Assembly: GCA_963662965.1 (NCBI GenBank)
Contig: OY759970.1
Coordinates: 1,550,001-1,614,000 of the forward strand
DNA from: DTWD01 sp963662965
Lineage (GTDB): Bacteria > Acidobacteriota > Vicinamibacteria > Vicinamibacterales > UBA8438
DNA: 64,000 nt
Direction of reading: 5' to 3'
The first letter of the stretch is position 1. Each line of letters starts with the position of its first letter. Under the pieces are notes generated by a model. It was not told where the DNA came from. It did not search any database and saw nothing but the letters and a program-made list of their open reading frames with translations. The position numbers and the translations under genes were made by a program. This document shows positions 8,818 to 16,200 of the stretch, in pieces.

Positions 8818-8912
8818 GGGCGCGCACGGCGCGCCCCCGCCGGAACGGAGCGGGGCCATGGGGCCCGCCGCGAGTAACGGCGACGGGGTTCGGGGCAGTC
8901 AGCCCCGTCTAA
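8818..8912. repeat. Palindromic intergenic repeat, copy A
   Basis: About 95 bp made of nested hairpins: gggcgcgc-acg-gcgcgccc at the left, a central GC-rich palindrome, and ggggc-agtca-gccccgtctaa at the right. It is very similar to copies at 11734, 14617, 18296 and 42506. Its left part appears cut off by the right end of the insertion sequence at 8813. It lies upstream of the histidine leader and may insulate it. Confidence 0.7.
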
Positions 8913-8959
8913 GCTTGGTTGACTGGTTGAACGGCGCTGGGATAGGGTTAGTTTTGAAT

Positions 8960-9034
8960 ATGCGGAGCGTCCATCACGCGCACCATCGCCAACATCATTC
9001 TCGCCGAACGGCGGGCCAGTGGCGCTGCGTGTGA
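8960..9034 (+). CDS. hisL: Histidine operon leader peptide
   Basis: A 24-codon frame, M-R-S-V-H-H-A-H-H-R-Q-H-H-S-R-R..., with six histidine codons within nine positions (residues 5, 6, 8, 9, 12, 13). It lies ~80 bases ahead of hisI and is followed by an intrinsic terminator at 9070-9098. Such leader peptides sense charged tRNA-His. When histidine is scarce the ribosome stalls at the His codons and an alternative RNA fold prevents termination. The ribosome site is weak (AGGG ~13 bases upstream). The His codon density together with position makes a chance match unlikely. Confidence 0.8.
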   Translation: MRSVHHAHHRQHHSRRTAGQWRCV

Positions 9035-9069
9035 TGTAGCACTCAGCGAAGACGCTCATGCACCACGAG

Positions 9070-9098
9070 GCCTCGCCAACCGCGGCGAGGCTTTTTTT
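9070..9098 (+). terminator. Attenuator terminator of the histidine operon
   Basis: Perfect 8-bp GC-rich stem (gcctcgcc at 9070-9077 and ggcgaggc at 9084-9091), 6-base loop, followed by seven T residues (9092-9098). It stands between the leader peptide and hisI, 19 bases before the hisI start, so it can only act as a conditional terminator (attenuator) for the operon. Confidence 0.85.
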
Positions 9099-9117
9099 GT
9101 ATGTGGAGTAGAGAGCC

Positions 9118-9429
9118 ATGGATTTTTCGAAACTGGACGGATTGATTCCGGCGGTCATTCAGGACGATGAGAGCGACGAAGTGCTGATGGTCGGCTTCAT
9201 GAACGAGGAGGCGCTGGCCCGCACGCGGTCGTCCGGCTTCGCGACGTTCTTCAGCCGAACCCGCGACACGCTGTGGATGAAGGGCGAAACCTCCGGGAAC
9301 ACCCTCAAGGTGAAGCGCCTCCTGACCGACTGCGACGACGACACGGTGCTCGTGCGCGTCGAACGGCTGGGCGACGGCAACGTCTGTCACACCGGCGAGC
9401 GGTCGTGTTTCTACCGCAACCTCGACTAG
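9118..9429 (+). CDS. hisI: Phosphoribosyl-AMP cyclohydrolase
   Basis: 103 residues, the usual length of a stand-alone HisI. It opens the adenine ring of phosphoribosyl-AMP (third step of histidine synthesis). Family blocks are clear: VLMVGFMNEEAL, FFSRTRDTLWMKGETSGN, and the metal-binding D71-C-D73-D-D75 followed by C90 and C97. There is no HisE pyrophosphohydrolase domain, and hisE is not in the window. It is the first structural gene behind the attenuator, with a ggagtagag ribosome site. hisG follows after 10 bases. Confidence 0.96.
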   Translation: MDFSKLDGLIPAVIQDDESDEVLMVGFMNEEALARTRSSGFATFFSRTRDTLWMKGETSGNTLKVKRLLTDCDDDTVLVRVERLGDGNVCHTGERSCFYRNLD

Positions 9430-9439
9430 CGGTTCGAAT

Positions 9440-10321
9440 ATGAAACTAAAACTGGGTATCCCCAAAGGCTCGCTGCAAGACTCGACCGTGCAGCTGTTCG
9501 AGCGGGCCGGCTTCAAAATCTACGTCAGCTCGCGATCGTATTTCCCGACGATCGACGACCCCGAGATCGAGTGCACGCTGATCCGCGCGCAGGAGATGGC
9601 GCGATATGTCGCCGATGAGGCGGTCGACGCCGGCTTGACCGGCATCGATTGGATCGCCGAGCACCGGGCGGCGACTGGTGAGGATGTCGTCAGCATCGCC
9701 GACCTGGTCTACTCGAAGCAGAGCTTTCGCAAGGTGCGCTGGGTGCTCGCGGTGCCCGAGGACTCGAAGTATCAAAAGCCGGAGGACCTCGACGGCGCGC
9801 ATATCTCGACTGAGCTGGTGCGGGTCACCGAGGCGTACTTCAAGAAGGTGAACGTCGACGTCAGCGTGGAATTCTCGTGGGGCGCGACGGAGGTCAAGCC
9901 GCCCGACCTCGCGGATGCGATCGTCGAGGCGACGGAGACCGGGTCGACGCTGCGGGCGAACCACCTGCGCATCATCGACACCGTGCTCGAGTCGAATCCG
10001 CAGTTGATCGCCAACCCACGGGCTCTCGACGATGACGACAAGCGGACGAAGATCGACAACATCGCCTTGCTGCTGAAAGCGGCCATGGAGGCCCAGGGGC
10101 GGGTCGGCCTGATGCTCAACGTCGAGCGGGCCCATCTCGACGCCGTTCTGGCGCTCCTCCCGGCGCTACAGCGCCCCACCGTGTCACCGCTGAGCGAGGA
10201 CGACTGGGTAGCGGTCTCGACGGTGCTCGAGGAGCGGGCCGCGCGAGAGCTGCTTCCGAAGCTCAGCGCCGCCGGTGGTCATGGAATCGTCGAGTACCCG
10301 TTGAATAAAATTGTGCTCTAG
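9440..10321 (+). CDS. hisG: ATP phosphoribosyltransferase, long form
   Basis: 293 residues. HisG joins ATP and PRPP in the first committed step of histidine synthesis. The N-terminal catalytic domain shows LGIPKGSLQDSTVQLFERAGF, the DAGLTGIDWI block and the PRPP-binding region ATETGSTLRANHL. The length and the C-terminal ~75 residues (GLMLNVERAHLDAVLALLPAL... to the end) mark the long HisG_L type with a C-terminal ACT-like regulatory domain. It should therefore be feedback-inhibited by histidine without needing HisZ. Transcriptional attenuation upstream gives a second level of control. Confidence 0.96.
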   Translation: MKLKLGIPKGSLQDSTVQLFERAGFKIYVSSRSYFPTIDDPEIECTLIRAQEMARYVADEAVDAGLTGIDWIAEHRAATGEDVVSIADLVYSKQSFRKVRWVLAVPEDSKYQKPEDLDGAHISTELVRVTEAYFKKVNVDVSVEFSWGATEVKPPDLADAIVEATETGSTLRANHLRIIDTVLESNPQLIANPRALDDDDKRTKIDNIALLLKAAMEAQGRVGLMLNVERAHLDAVLALLPALQRPTVSPLSEDDWVAVSTVLEERAARELLPKLSAAGGHGIVEYPLNKIVL

Positions 10322-10330
10322 GGGCTAGGG

Positions 10331-11566
10331 ATGAGGATCATCGCGTCGTCGAACAAGCGGGCGCTGCGACCACTCGTCGGGCGCGACCGGACAATCGACG
10401 CCGCCCGCGTGCGCGGCGTCGAACGGATCGTTGATGACGTCCGCCGCCGGGGCGACCGCGCGGTCCGCGAGTATGCGCGCCAATTCGACAAGCTGCGTGG
10501 ATCGATTGAGATCACCACCGAGGAAATTCAAGCCGGCGCCCGCGCCACGCCGGCGGCGGTCCGGGCGGCCATCAAAGAGGCCGCACGGCACATCCGACGT
10601 GTGAGCGCGAAACAATTACCGAAGGCGTGGCGCATGACCGTCGTTCCCGGCGTCGTGATCGAACAGCGGGTCACGCCGCTCGACCGGGTCGCGTGCTACG
10701 TCCCTGGGGGTCGATACCCGCTGCCGTCATCCCTACTCATGACCGCGATTCCGGCACGGGTGGCCGGCGTACGAGAGCTCTTTGCCGCCTGCCCGAACCC
10801 GCAACCGGCCGTGCTGGCGGCGGCGGTCGAAGCGAAGGTGACCCGGCTGTTCCGGATCGGCGGCGCCCACACGATCGCCGCGTTTGCCTACGGGACGGCG
10901 AGTGTGCCGGCGGTCGACAAGATCGTCGGACCTGGCAGCGCCTATGTTGCCGCGGCCAAGGCCTACGTGTCCCCCGACTGCCCGATCGACTTCTATGCGG
11001 GGCCAACCGAGATCGTCATCGTGTCGCGCGATGGCAATCCTGAATGGATCGCCGCCGACCTGATCGCCCAGGCCGAGCACGACCCCGAGGCCCGTGCCGT
11101 CCTCCTCACCCCGCGCAGGGCACTGGCCCGCGCGGTGCGTGCGGCGGTCGCCGAGCAACTCGAGGATCATCCGGCGGCCGCGCCGTCGATCGGCTCGCAC
11201 GGCGTGGCCGTCGTGACCCGACACGTCGACGAGGCGATCGACCTCGCCAACGCGATCGCCCCGGAGCATGCCGTGACCGACACTCGCGCCATGGCCGATC
11301 GGCTCGTGAAGGCGGGAACCGTGTTCGTCGGACCGTACGCGGCGCAGGCGGCGGGTGACTACGCCACCGGCTCCAACCATGTGCTGCCAACCGCCGGCGT
11401 CGCGCGATTCCGTGGCGGCCTGAGCGCCTCGGACTTCGTGCGTGTGAACAGTGTGCAGCGATTGACCCGACGCGGGCTCCGCCGACTCGCTCCGAGCGCT
11501 ATTTCCCTGGCCAACGCGGAAGGCTTGCGCGCGCATGCGGCATCGGTGGCGCGGCGAATAGTCTAA
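10331..11566 (+). CDS. hisD: Histidinol dehydrogenase
   Basis: 411 residues, close to the family norm. It catalyses the last two steps, L-histidinol to L-histidine, with NAD+ and zinc. Visible are the NAD/substrate region YVPGGRYPLPSSLLM, KIVGPGSAYVAAAKAYV, the zinc-ligand segment IAQAEHDPEAR, the catalytic APEHAV pair, and GDYATGSNHVLPTAG near the C-terminus. It follows hisG by 9 bases. After it comes a 264-base non-coding stretch holding palindromic repeat B, where hisC might have been expected; hisC is absent from this operon. Confidence 0.96.
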   Translation: MRIIASSNKRALRPLVGRDRTIDAARVRGVERIVDDVRRRGDRAVREYARQFDKLRGSIEITTEEIQAGARATPAAVRAAIKEAARHIRRVSAKQLPKAWRMTVVPGVVIEQRVTPLDRVACYVPGGRYPLPSSLLMTAIPARVAGVRELFAACPNPQPAVLAAAVEAKVTRLFRIGGAHTIAAFAYGTASVPAVDKIVGPGSAYVAAAKAYVSPDCPIDFYAGPTEIVIVSRDGNPEWIAADLIAQAEHDPEARAVLLTPRRALARAVRAAVAEQLEDHPAAAPSIGSHGVAVVTRHVDEAIDLANAIAPEHAVTDTRAMADRLVKAGTVFVGPYAAQAAGDYATGSNHVLPTAGVARFRGGLSASDFVRVNSVQRLTRRGLRRLAPSAISLANAEGLRAHAASVARRIV

Positions 11567-11577
11567 AGGAGCAGTCC

Positions 11578-11733
11578 ATGTTCAGACTGGAGGAATATCG
11601 CCCATGATCGACACGCGCCATCCCGGGCGTTTCCCCCAGACCTTCTCGCTCGCTCACTCGCGGGGACCCCGAAAGCCCCACTCCGTTCGCTCGCGCTTGG
11701 TGGGAATCAGCCAGGTCAAACTATTCGCGATCG
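11578..11733 (+). other. Non-coding stretch between hisD and hisB
   Basis: A well-placed ribosome site (aaaggagcagtcc) and ATG at 11578 start only a nine-codon frame (MFRLEEYRP, then stop). The first 23 bases from this ATG reappear, with one mismatch, inverted at 14741-14763 behind repeat copy C. This suggests they are part of a dispersed sequence. No convincing gene is seen; a 73-codon frame starting at 11604 has repeat-derived composition. It may be where hisC was lost. Confidence 0.4.
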
Positions 11734-11825
11734 GGGCGCGCACGGCGCGCCCCGGCGGAGCGGCGCCTGGCATTGGGCCCCGGCTAGTGACGCCGGCGGG
11801 GTTCGGGGCCGCTGGCCCCGTCTAA
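11734..11825. repeat. Palindromic intergenic repeat, copy B
   Basis: About 92 bp, with the same architecture as copy A: gggcgcgcacggcgcgcccc hairpin, a central region pairing cggcgcc with ggccccg-like arms, and the final ggggcc-gct-ggccccgtctaa hairpin. It lies inside the histidine operon, 5 bases before the hisB start, so it is transcribed in the his mRNA and could cause partial termination or mRNA processing. Confidence 0.7.
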
Positions 11826-11830
11826 AACAA

Positions 11831-12418
11831 ATGCGACGCGCGATCATCACCCGCGACACCACCGAGACGCGGATCGCGATGCGTCTCGTGCTCGACGGGC
11901 GCGGACGCTACAAGATCAAGACGGGGATACGGTTTCTCGACCACATGCTGGAGCTGGTGGCGCGTCACGGGGCGTTCGACTTGACGATCGATGCCACCGG
12001 CGACCTCGACGTCGACCAACATCACACCGTCGAAGATATCGGAATCGCGCTGGGGGAGGCGGTGTCAAAGGCGCTCGGGTCGCGGCGGGGTATCAACCGC
12101 GCGGGCTACTTCGTCATGCCGATGGATGAAACGCTCGGCGTCGCGGCGATTGATCTCGGCGGCCGCGTGCATGCCGTCGTCGACCTCAAGCTGCGCGTGC
12201 GCCGGGTCGGCGACCTGCAGTCGGAGCTGGTGCACGATTTCTTCGAGGGCTTCGCGCAAGGGGCACGCGCCAACGTCCATGTCAAAGTGCTGTACGGACG
12301 GTCGAGCCATCACCAGGTCGAGGCGTTGTTCAAAGCGTTCGCGCGTGCGCTGCGCGTGGCCTGCTCGCGCGACAAGCAGCTCGGGCGGATGCTGCCGAGC
12401 ACGAAGGAGCTCCTCTGA
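11831..12418 (+). CDS. hisB: Imidazoleglycerol-phosphate dehydratase
   Basis: 195 residues, a monofunctional HisB without the histidinol-phosphatase domain found in enterobacteria. It dehydrates imidazole glycerol phosphate to imidazole acetol phosphate, using manganese. The metal-binding motifs are clear: FLDHML, D-Q-H64-H65-T-V-E68-D69, and the second SSHHQVEALFKA near residue 165. The start codon lies only 5 bases after repeat copy B, so the ribosome site overlaps the end of the repeat. hisH follows after 23 bases. Confidence 0.96.
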   Translation: MRRAIITRDTTETRIAMRLVLDGRGRYKIKTGIRFLDHMLELVARHGAFDLTIDATGDLDVDQHHTVEDIGIALGEAVSKALGSRRGINRAGYFVMPMDETLGVAAIDLGGRVHAVVDLKLRVRRVGDLQSELVHDFFEGFAQGARANVHVKVLYGRSSHHQVEALFKAFARALRVACSRDKQLGRMLPSTKELL

Positions 12419-12441
12419 GGGGTCCACGTCATGAGCTACGT

Positions 12442-13065
12442 ATGATTGCGCTCATCGATTACGGCGCCGGGAATCTCACGTCGGTCCGGAAAGCGCTGAG
12501 CTACCTCGGGGCGACGTTCGAGACGCCGACGACAGCGGGCGACCTGACCGATGTCGACGCCGTCATAGTGCCAGGAGTCGGCAACTTCGAAGCGACCACC
12601 GCCCTCGACGAGACCTGGCGGCGCGCCGTCGCCGGCGCGGTCGAGCAGGGCGCCCCGCTCCTCGGGATCTGCCTCGGCCTCCAATGGTTGTTCGAGGGCA
12701 GCGACGAGGCGCCCAACGTGGCCGGTTTCGGCGCGATGGCTGGACGCTGCTGCGTGATCGAGCGCGAGGACGGGGATACCTCCGTGGTCGGCCCGTTCAA
12801 AGTCCCCCACGTCGGCTGGAATAGCCTGCACCGAACGCGCGACTCATGGGTGCTGGACGGCGTCACGGAGGGCGACCAGGTGTACTTCACCCACTCGTAC
12901 GCGGCGCCGGTCACCGAAGACTGCGTTGGCTCGACGCGCTACGGCGTCGAGTTCGCGAGCGTCGTCGAGCGCGGCCATCTGGTCGGTGTCCAGTTCCACC
13001 CGGAGAAGTCCGGGGAGGTCGGCTTGCGTATCTTGAAGAATTTTCTGGATCGAGTAGTCGCATGA
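12442..13065 (+). CDS. hisH: Imidazole glycerol phosphate synthase, glutaminase subunit
   Basis: 207 residues. A class I glutamine amidotransferase that supplies ammonia to HisF. The catalytic triad is visible: C77 in GICLGLQWLFE, then H186 and E188 in VGVQFHPEKSGEVG. The N-terminus IALIDYGAGNL is typical. HisH and HisF together form IGP and AICAR from PRFAR. hisF starts 42 bases further on, after a short stretch of repeated TTGAACC heptamers. Confidence 0.96.
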   Translation: MIALIDYGAGNLTSVRKALSYLGATFETPTTAGDLTDVDAVIVPGVGNFEATTALDETWRRAVAGAVEQGAPLLGICLGLQWLFEGSDEAPNVAGFGAMAGRCCVIEREDGDTSVVGPFKVPHVGWNSLHRTRDSWVLDGVTEGDQVYFTHSYAAPVTEDCVGSTRYGVEFASVVERGHLVGVQFHPEKSGEVGLRILKNFLDRVVA

Positions 13066-13101
13066 ATCTTTGAACTTTCGAACCTTGAACCTTGAGCCGT
13101 C
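13062..13101 (+). repeat. Tandem TTGAACC-like heptamers between hisH and hisF
   Basis: Imperfect direct repeats of a heptamer (ttgaact, ttcgaacc, ttgaacc, ttgagcc) fill the gap between hisH and hisF. Related units occur at 13866-13935, 59801-59836 and 63789-63818. They are non-coding and of unknown role. Confidence 0.55.
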
Positions 13102-13107
13102 CGCCGT

Positions 13108-13863
13108 ATGCTCTCCAAACGCATCATCGCCTGCCTCGACGTCCGCAACGGGTCCGTGGTCAAAGGGATCAATTTCGAAGGGTTGCGCGTCGCCGGCGAC
13201 CCGGCGGAGCTGTCCCGGCGATACAACCGTGACGGCATCGACGAGGTCGTGATCCTCGATGTCACCGCCACCCTCGAGAAACGGAAGGCGTTGGCCGACA
13301 CCATCCATGCCGTGGCGTCAGAGATTTTTCTTCCGCTGTGCGTCGGCGGCGGCATCAAGGACGAAGCGCACGCCGACGCGGCCATCGAAGCGGGCGCCGA
13401 CAAGGTGAGCCTGAACACGGCCGCGATCGCGAACCCCGCGCTGCTGACCACGCTGGCCCGGCGCTACGGCAGCCAAGCGGTCATCGTCGCCATCGATGCC
13501 AAGCGAGTCGACGGTGGTTTCCAGATCTACGTGCGAAGCGGTCAGCAAGCGACCGACCGGGACGCGGTGGAGTGGGCGCGCGAGGCGGCGGACCGAGGAG
13601 CCGGCGAGATTCTGCTCACCTCGATCGACCGCGACGGCACGAAGAGCGGCTTCGACTGCGAGCTCACGGCCGCCGTGTCCGAGGCGGTCTCCATCCCGGT
13701 CATTGCGTCCGGCGGCGCCGGGACCTTCGACCACTTCGTCGAGGTCTTCACGGCGGGCCGGGCGCACGCCGCGCTTGCCGCGTCGGTCTTCCACTACGAC
13801 GAACACGCAGTGAGGGATTTGAAGCAGCACCTCCATGAGCACGGAATTCCTGTTCGACTCTAA
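13108..13863 (+). CDS. hisF: Imidazole glycerol phosphate synthase, cyclase subunit
   Basis: 251 residues, the normal HisF length. A TIM barrel that closes the imidazole ring using ammonia from HisH. It begins LSKRIIACLDV with the catalytic D11. The second catalytic Asp is in VIVAIDAKRV. The phosphate-binding loops VGGGIKD and ASGGAGT are intact, as is LLTSIDRDGTKSG. An 83-base gap carrying GAACC-type repeats separates it from hisA. Confidence 0.96.
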   Translation: MLSKRIIACLDVRNGSVVKGINFEGLRVAGDPAELSRRYNRDGIDEVVILDVTATLEKRKALADTIHAVASEIFLPLCVGGGIKDEAHADAAIEAGADKVSLNTAAIANPALLTTLARRYGSQAVIVAIDAKRVDGGFQIYVRSGQQATDRDAVEWAREAADRGAGEILLTSIDRDGTKSGFDCELTAAVSEAVSIPVIASGGAGTFDHFVEVFTAGRAHAALAASVFHYDEHAVRDLKQHLHEHGIPVRL

Positions 13864-13865
13864 GG

Positions 13866-13935
13866 CAATGGTTCGAACCTTGAGCCGACGTATGGTCCGT
13901 CTTGAACCAGTGCTAGTTCCGTCGTGAACCTCGCG
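13866..13935 (+). repeat. Degenerate GAACC/TTGAACC repeats between hisF and hisA
   Basis: Copies of ggttcgaaccttgag, cttgaacc and gtgaacc are scattered through the 83-base gap, resembling those at 13062. The first unit is also self-complementary (ggttcgaacc). Confidence 0.45.
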
Positions 13936-13946
13936 ACTACAACGCT

Positions 13947-14630
13947 GTGTTGATCCCCTCCATCGACCTCAAAGGTGGCCAGGTGGTGCAGCTGGTGCAG
14001 GGCGAACGGCCCGCCCTGGCGACGGATGACATCGACGCCTGGGTCGACCGGTTCCGCGGCTTTCCACGTGTGCAGCTTATCGATCTCGATGCCGCGATGG
14101 GCCTAGGCACCAACGACCGGCTTGTTCGACATATCGCGGCGCAGCTCCCGTGCCGCGTCGGCGGCGGCATCCGAACGGTGGCGCGCGCGCGCGAGGTGCT
14201 CGACTACGGTGCCACAGCCGTGATCGCCGGGTCGTCACTCTTTCGTGAGGGTGGTCCTGACACCGACTTCGCGGACGCGCTGGCCAACACCGTCGGCGCC
14301 GAACGGGTCATCGCGGCGGTCGACAGCAGAGGTGGACGCGTCGTCATCAAGGGATGGACCGAAGCCACCACGCTGACCGCGGTCGACGCGGTGCGCGTAC
14401 TCGATCCGTTCTGCGGGGAGTTCCTCTACACACACGTCGACAAGGAAGGCCTCATGGAGGGGACCGACATGGCCGCGATCATGGCCGTCCGGCGTGCGAC
14501 GTCCCGGCGGGTCACCGCCGCTGGCGGCATCACGACCCAGCAGGAGATCGACCAACTCGACGCCGCCGGGGTCGACGCCGTCGTGGGGATGGCGATCTAT
14601 ACGGGCCAATTGAAACTTAGACGAGGCTGA
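13947..14630 (+). CDS. hisA: ProFAR isomerase
   Basis: 227 residues from a GTG start (GTG-TTG-ATC..., read MLIPSID). A TIM barrel that isomerises ProFAR to PRFAR. The catalytic D7 is in LIPSIDLKGGQVVQL and the second Asp in VIAAVDSRGGRVV. The phosphate loops VGGGIRT and TAAGGI are present. The last codons (LKLRRG, stop) are written in the left terminal inverted repeat of palindromic element C. The element therefore supplies the 3' end of the gene, which may be an altered C-terminus. It is the last gene of the operon. Confidence 0.94.
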   Translation: MLIPSIDLKGGQVVQLVQGERPALATDDIDAWVDRFRGFPRVQLIDLDAAMGLGTNDRLVRHIAAQLPCRVGGGIRTVARAREVLDYGATAVIAGSSLFREGGPDTDFADALANTVGAERVIAAVDSRGGRVVIKGWTEATTLTAVDAVRVLDPFCGEFLYTHVDKEGLMEGTDMAAIMAVRRATSRRVTAAGGITTQQEIDQLDAAGVDAVVGMAIYTGQLKLRRG

Positions 14631-14730
14631 CTGCGCGAGGGCACGCACGGCGTGCCCCGCCGAAGCGGCGCCGGGCGTTGGGCCCCGACTAGCGACGGCG
14701 GCGGGGTTCGGGGCAGTCAGCCCCGTCTGA
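14617..14730. repeat. Palindromic intergenic repeat, copy C (both ends present)
   Basis: 114 bp with 18-bp terminal inverted repeats: ttagacgaggctgactgc at 14617-14634 and its near complement gcagtcagccccgtctga at 14713-14730. Inside are the same gggcacgc...gcgtgcccc and central palindromes as in the other copies. It shows that the family has MITE-like ends. It overlaps the last codons of hisA and could terminate the operon. Confidence 0.7.
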
Positions 14731-14944
14731 GCCTCGCTCGATATTCCCCCAGTCTGAACATAGGTGGTAGGCTAGTGGGGCCTCGGCCGTCAACGCCCAC
14801 GTCAAAACGCTCCGCTCGGCGGGCGCCGAGCACACCCCAGAAAATCAAGACCCAAAACCCGACGCCGGGGAAGAATGGGACCCGGATTCCGAGGTGGAAG
14901 TACGACGCCGTGCGTGCTGCGCCGATCCCGACGCCGCTGACCAT
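14717..14944 (-). CDS. Doubtful small membrane protein
   Basis: A 75-codon minus-strand frame with one hydrophobic stretch (VPFFPGVGFWVLIFWGVLGA) that could span a membrane. Its C-terminal codons run into repeat copy C, and its start overlaps the divergent methyltransferase start. No family is recognised. The MFRLGEYR segment near its end corresponds to the 23-base sequence shared with 11578. It is probably not a real gene, but it covers the only substantial open frame here. Confidence 0.2.
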   Translation of the reverse strand: MVSGVGIGAARTASYFHLGIRVPFFPGVGFWVLIFWGVLGARRAERFDVGVDGRGPTSLPPMFRLGEYRARLRRG

Positions 14945-15692
14945 GCAGACGTGGGATCCGGACGAATACGGCCGCCATGCGCGGTTCGTCTCAGACCTTG
15001 GTCAGCCCGTCGTCGATCTGCTCGACCCGAAGCGTGGCGAGCGGGTCCTCGATCTCGGGTGCGGTGACGGGGCGCTCACCGAAAAGCTCGTCGCGCCGCC
15101 GGCTGCCGCGTGGTGGCGGTCGACAGCAGCCCGGAGCAGGTCTGGGCCAGCCCTCGAACGCGGCCTCGACGCCCGCATCCTCGACGCCACCGCCCTGGGG
15201 TTCGACGGCGAATTCGACGCGGTCTTCTCCAACGCCGTGCTGCACTGGATCACCGACCCGGACGCCGTGCTCCAGGAAATCCGCTGCGCCCTCGTACCGG
15301 GCGGTCGTCTGGTGGCCGAATTCGGCGGCGCCGGATGTGTCGCATCGATCCGAGACGCGTTCGGGACGGCGCTCTCCGAGCGGGGTATCGACGCCGAGGG
15401 GGCGAATCCGTGGTACTTCCCGACCGGGGATGAGTACCGGACACGGCTCGAGGCGAACGGCTTTGGGGTCGACATGCTCAGCGTCTTTCCCCGTCCCACG
15501 CCACTGCCGTCCGATGTCGCCTCCTGGCTCGAGATCTTTGCCCAACCGTTCCTCGCGACGGTGCCTGAAGACGACCGACCCGATCTCGTGAGCGAAGTCC
15601 GAGGGCTGCTCGAGCCGGCGCTCAAGACGGCGGGTGGTGTCTGGGTCGTCGACTACGTACGGCTCCGCACGACCGCGACCAAGCTGAGCTAA
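14943..15692 (+). CDS. Class I SAM methyltransferase with a shifted segment
   Basis: 249 residues from the ATG at 14943; the frame is open upstream but that is repeat-derived. It resembles trans-aconitate-methyltransferase-like enzymes: VLDLGCGDGALTEKL binds SAM, AVFSNAVLHWI and ALVPGGRLVAEFGG are motifs IV and V. Between ~15095 and ~15155 the frame gives a meaningless PPAAAWWRSTAARS. The +1-related frame there gives AGCRVVAVDSSPEQVWAS, the expected motif II with its SAM-ribose acidic residue. Two compensating single-base indels therefore seem to flank motif II. The protein as written probably cannot bind SAM properly, unless these are assembly errors. The substrate is unknown. Confidence 0.75.
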   Translation: MQTWDPDEYGRHARFVSDLGQPVVDLLDPKRGERVLDLGCGDGALTEKLVAPPAAAWWRSTAARSRSGPALERGLDARILDATALGFDGEFDAVFSNAVLHWITDPDAVLQEIRCALVPGGRLVAEFGGAGCVASIRDAFGTALSERGIDAEGANPWYFPTGDEYRTRLEANGFGVDMLSVFPRPTPLPSDVASWLEIFAQPFLATVPEDDRPDLVSEVRGLLEPALKTAGGVWVVDYVRLRTTATKLS

Positions 15693-15717
15693 TCTTAGGC
15701 CGTCCGACCATCATCCC

Positions 15718-16200
15718 ATGACCGCGCCGACGCCAGGTCTGCGGACCGCACGTCCGAAGGCGTGGGTCTGGGGCATTGCTCGCCTCGCCGTCAGGACGTT
15801 CTATCGCGTCGAGCGGCTCGGCCGCCCGATGCCAGACGGCGCGCTGCTGCTGGTGGCCAATCACCCCAACACGCTGCTCGATCCGGCCGTGGTGCAGGCG
15901 ACGGCGGGGCGGGCGGTTCGACTCCTGGCGAAGTCGACACTCTTTCGAGGACATCCGATGAGCCTGCTCGTGCGGCACTCGGGTGCGATTCCGATCTACC
16001 GACGGAGCGACTCGGGAGTCGACACGTCGCGCAACACCGAGATGTTTGCCGCGGTCGAAGCTGCGCTCGAGAATGGTGAGGCCATCTGTCTGTTCCCCGA
16101 GGGTATCAGTCACGACCGCGGACACCTCGAGCCGCTGCGCACGGGAGCGGCACGGATGGTGCTCAACAGCGGCGCCCGAGGTCATCGCGTCACGATCCTG
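15718..16200 (+). pseudogene. 5' part of a PlsC-type acyltransferase, fused to a pilus-gene tail
   Basis: The first ~160 codons are a 1-acyl-glycerol-3-phosphate acyltransferase-like protein: LLLVANHPNTLLDP (catalytic His/Asp), GAIPIYRR, and LFPEGISHDRGHLEPLRTGAARM (block III). After HRVTI, near 16200, the similarity stops. The frame continues without a break into a sequence of an unrelated family (see 16200-17378). A deletion appears to have joined two genes in frame. The family normally continues for at least another 60 residues, so the enzyme is probably inactive. It would have acted at the inner membrane in phospholipid synthesis. Confidence 0.7.

Noticed and set aside
8919..8948. TTGACT-18-TAGGGT as a promoter for the histidine operon
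   Set aside because: The -10 match is poor, and transcription from it would start too close to the leader peptide's ATG for a ribosome site.
11604..11825. 73-codon frame between hisD and hisB
   Set aside because: More than a third of it is repeat copy B, and the rest has no protein-like pattern.
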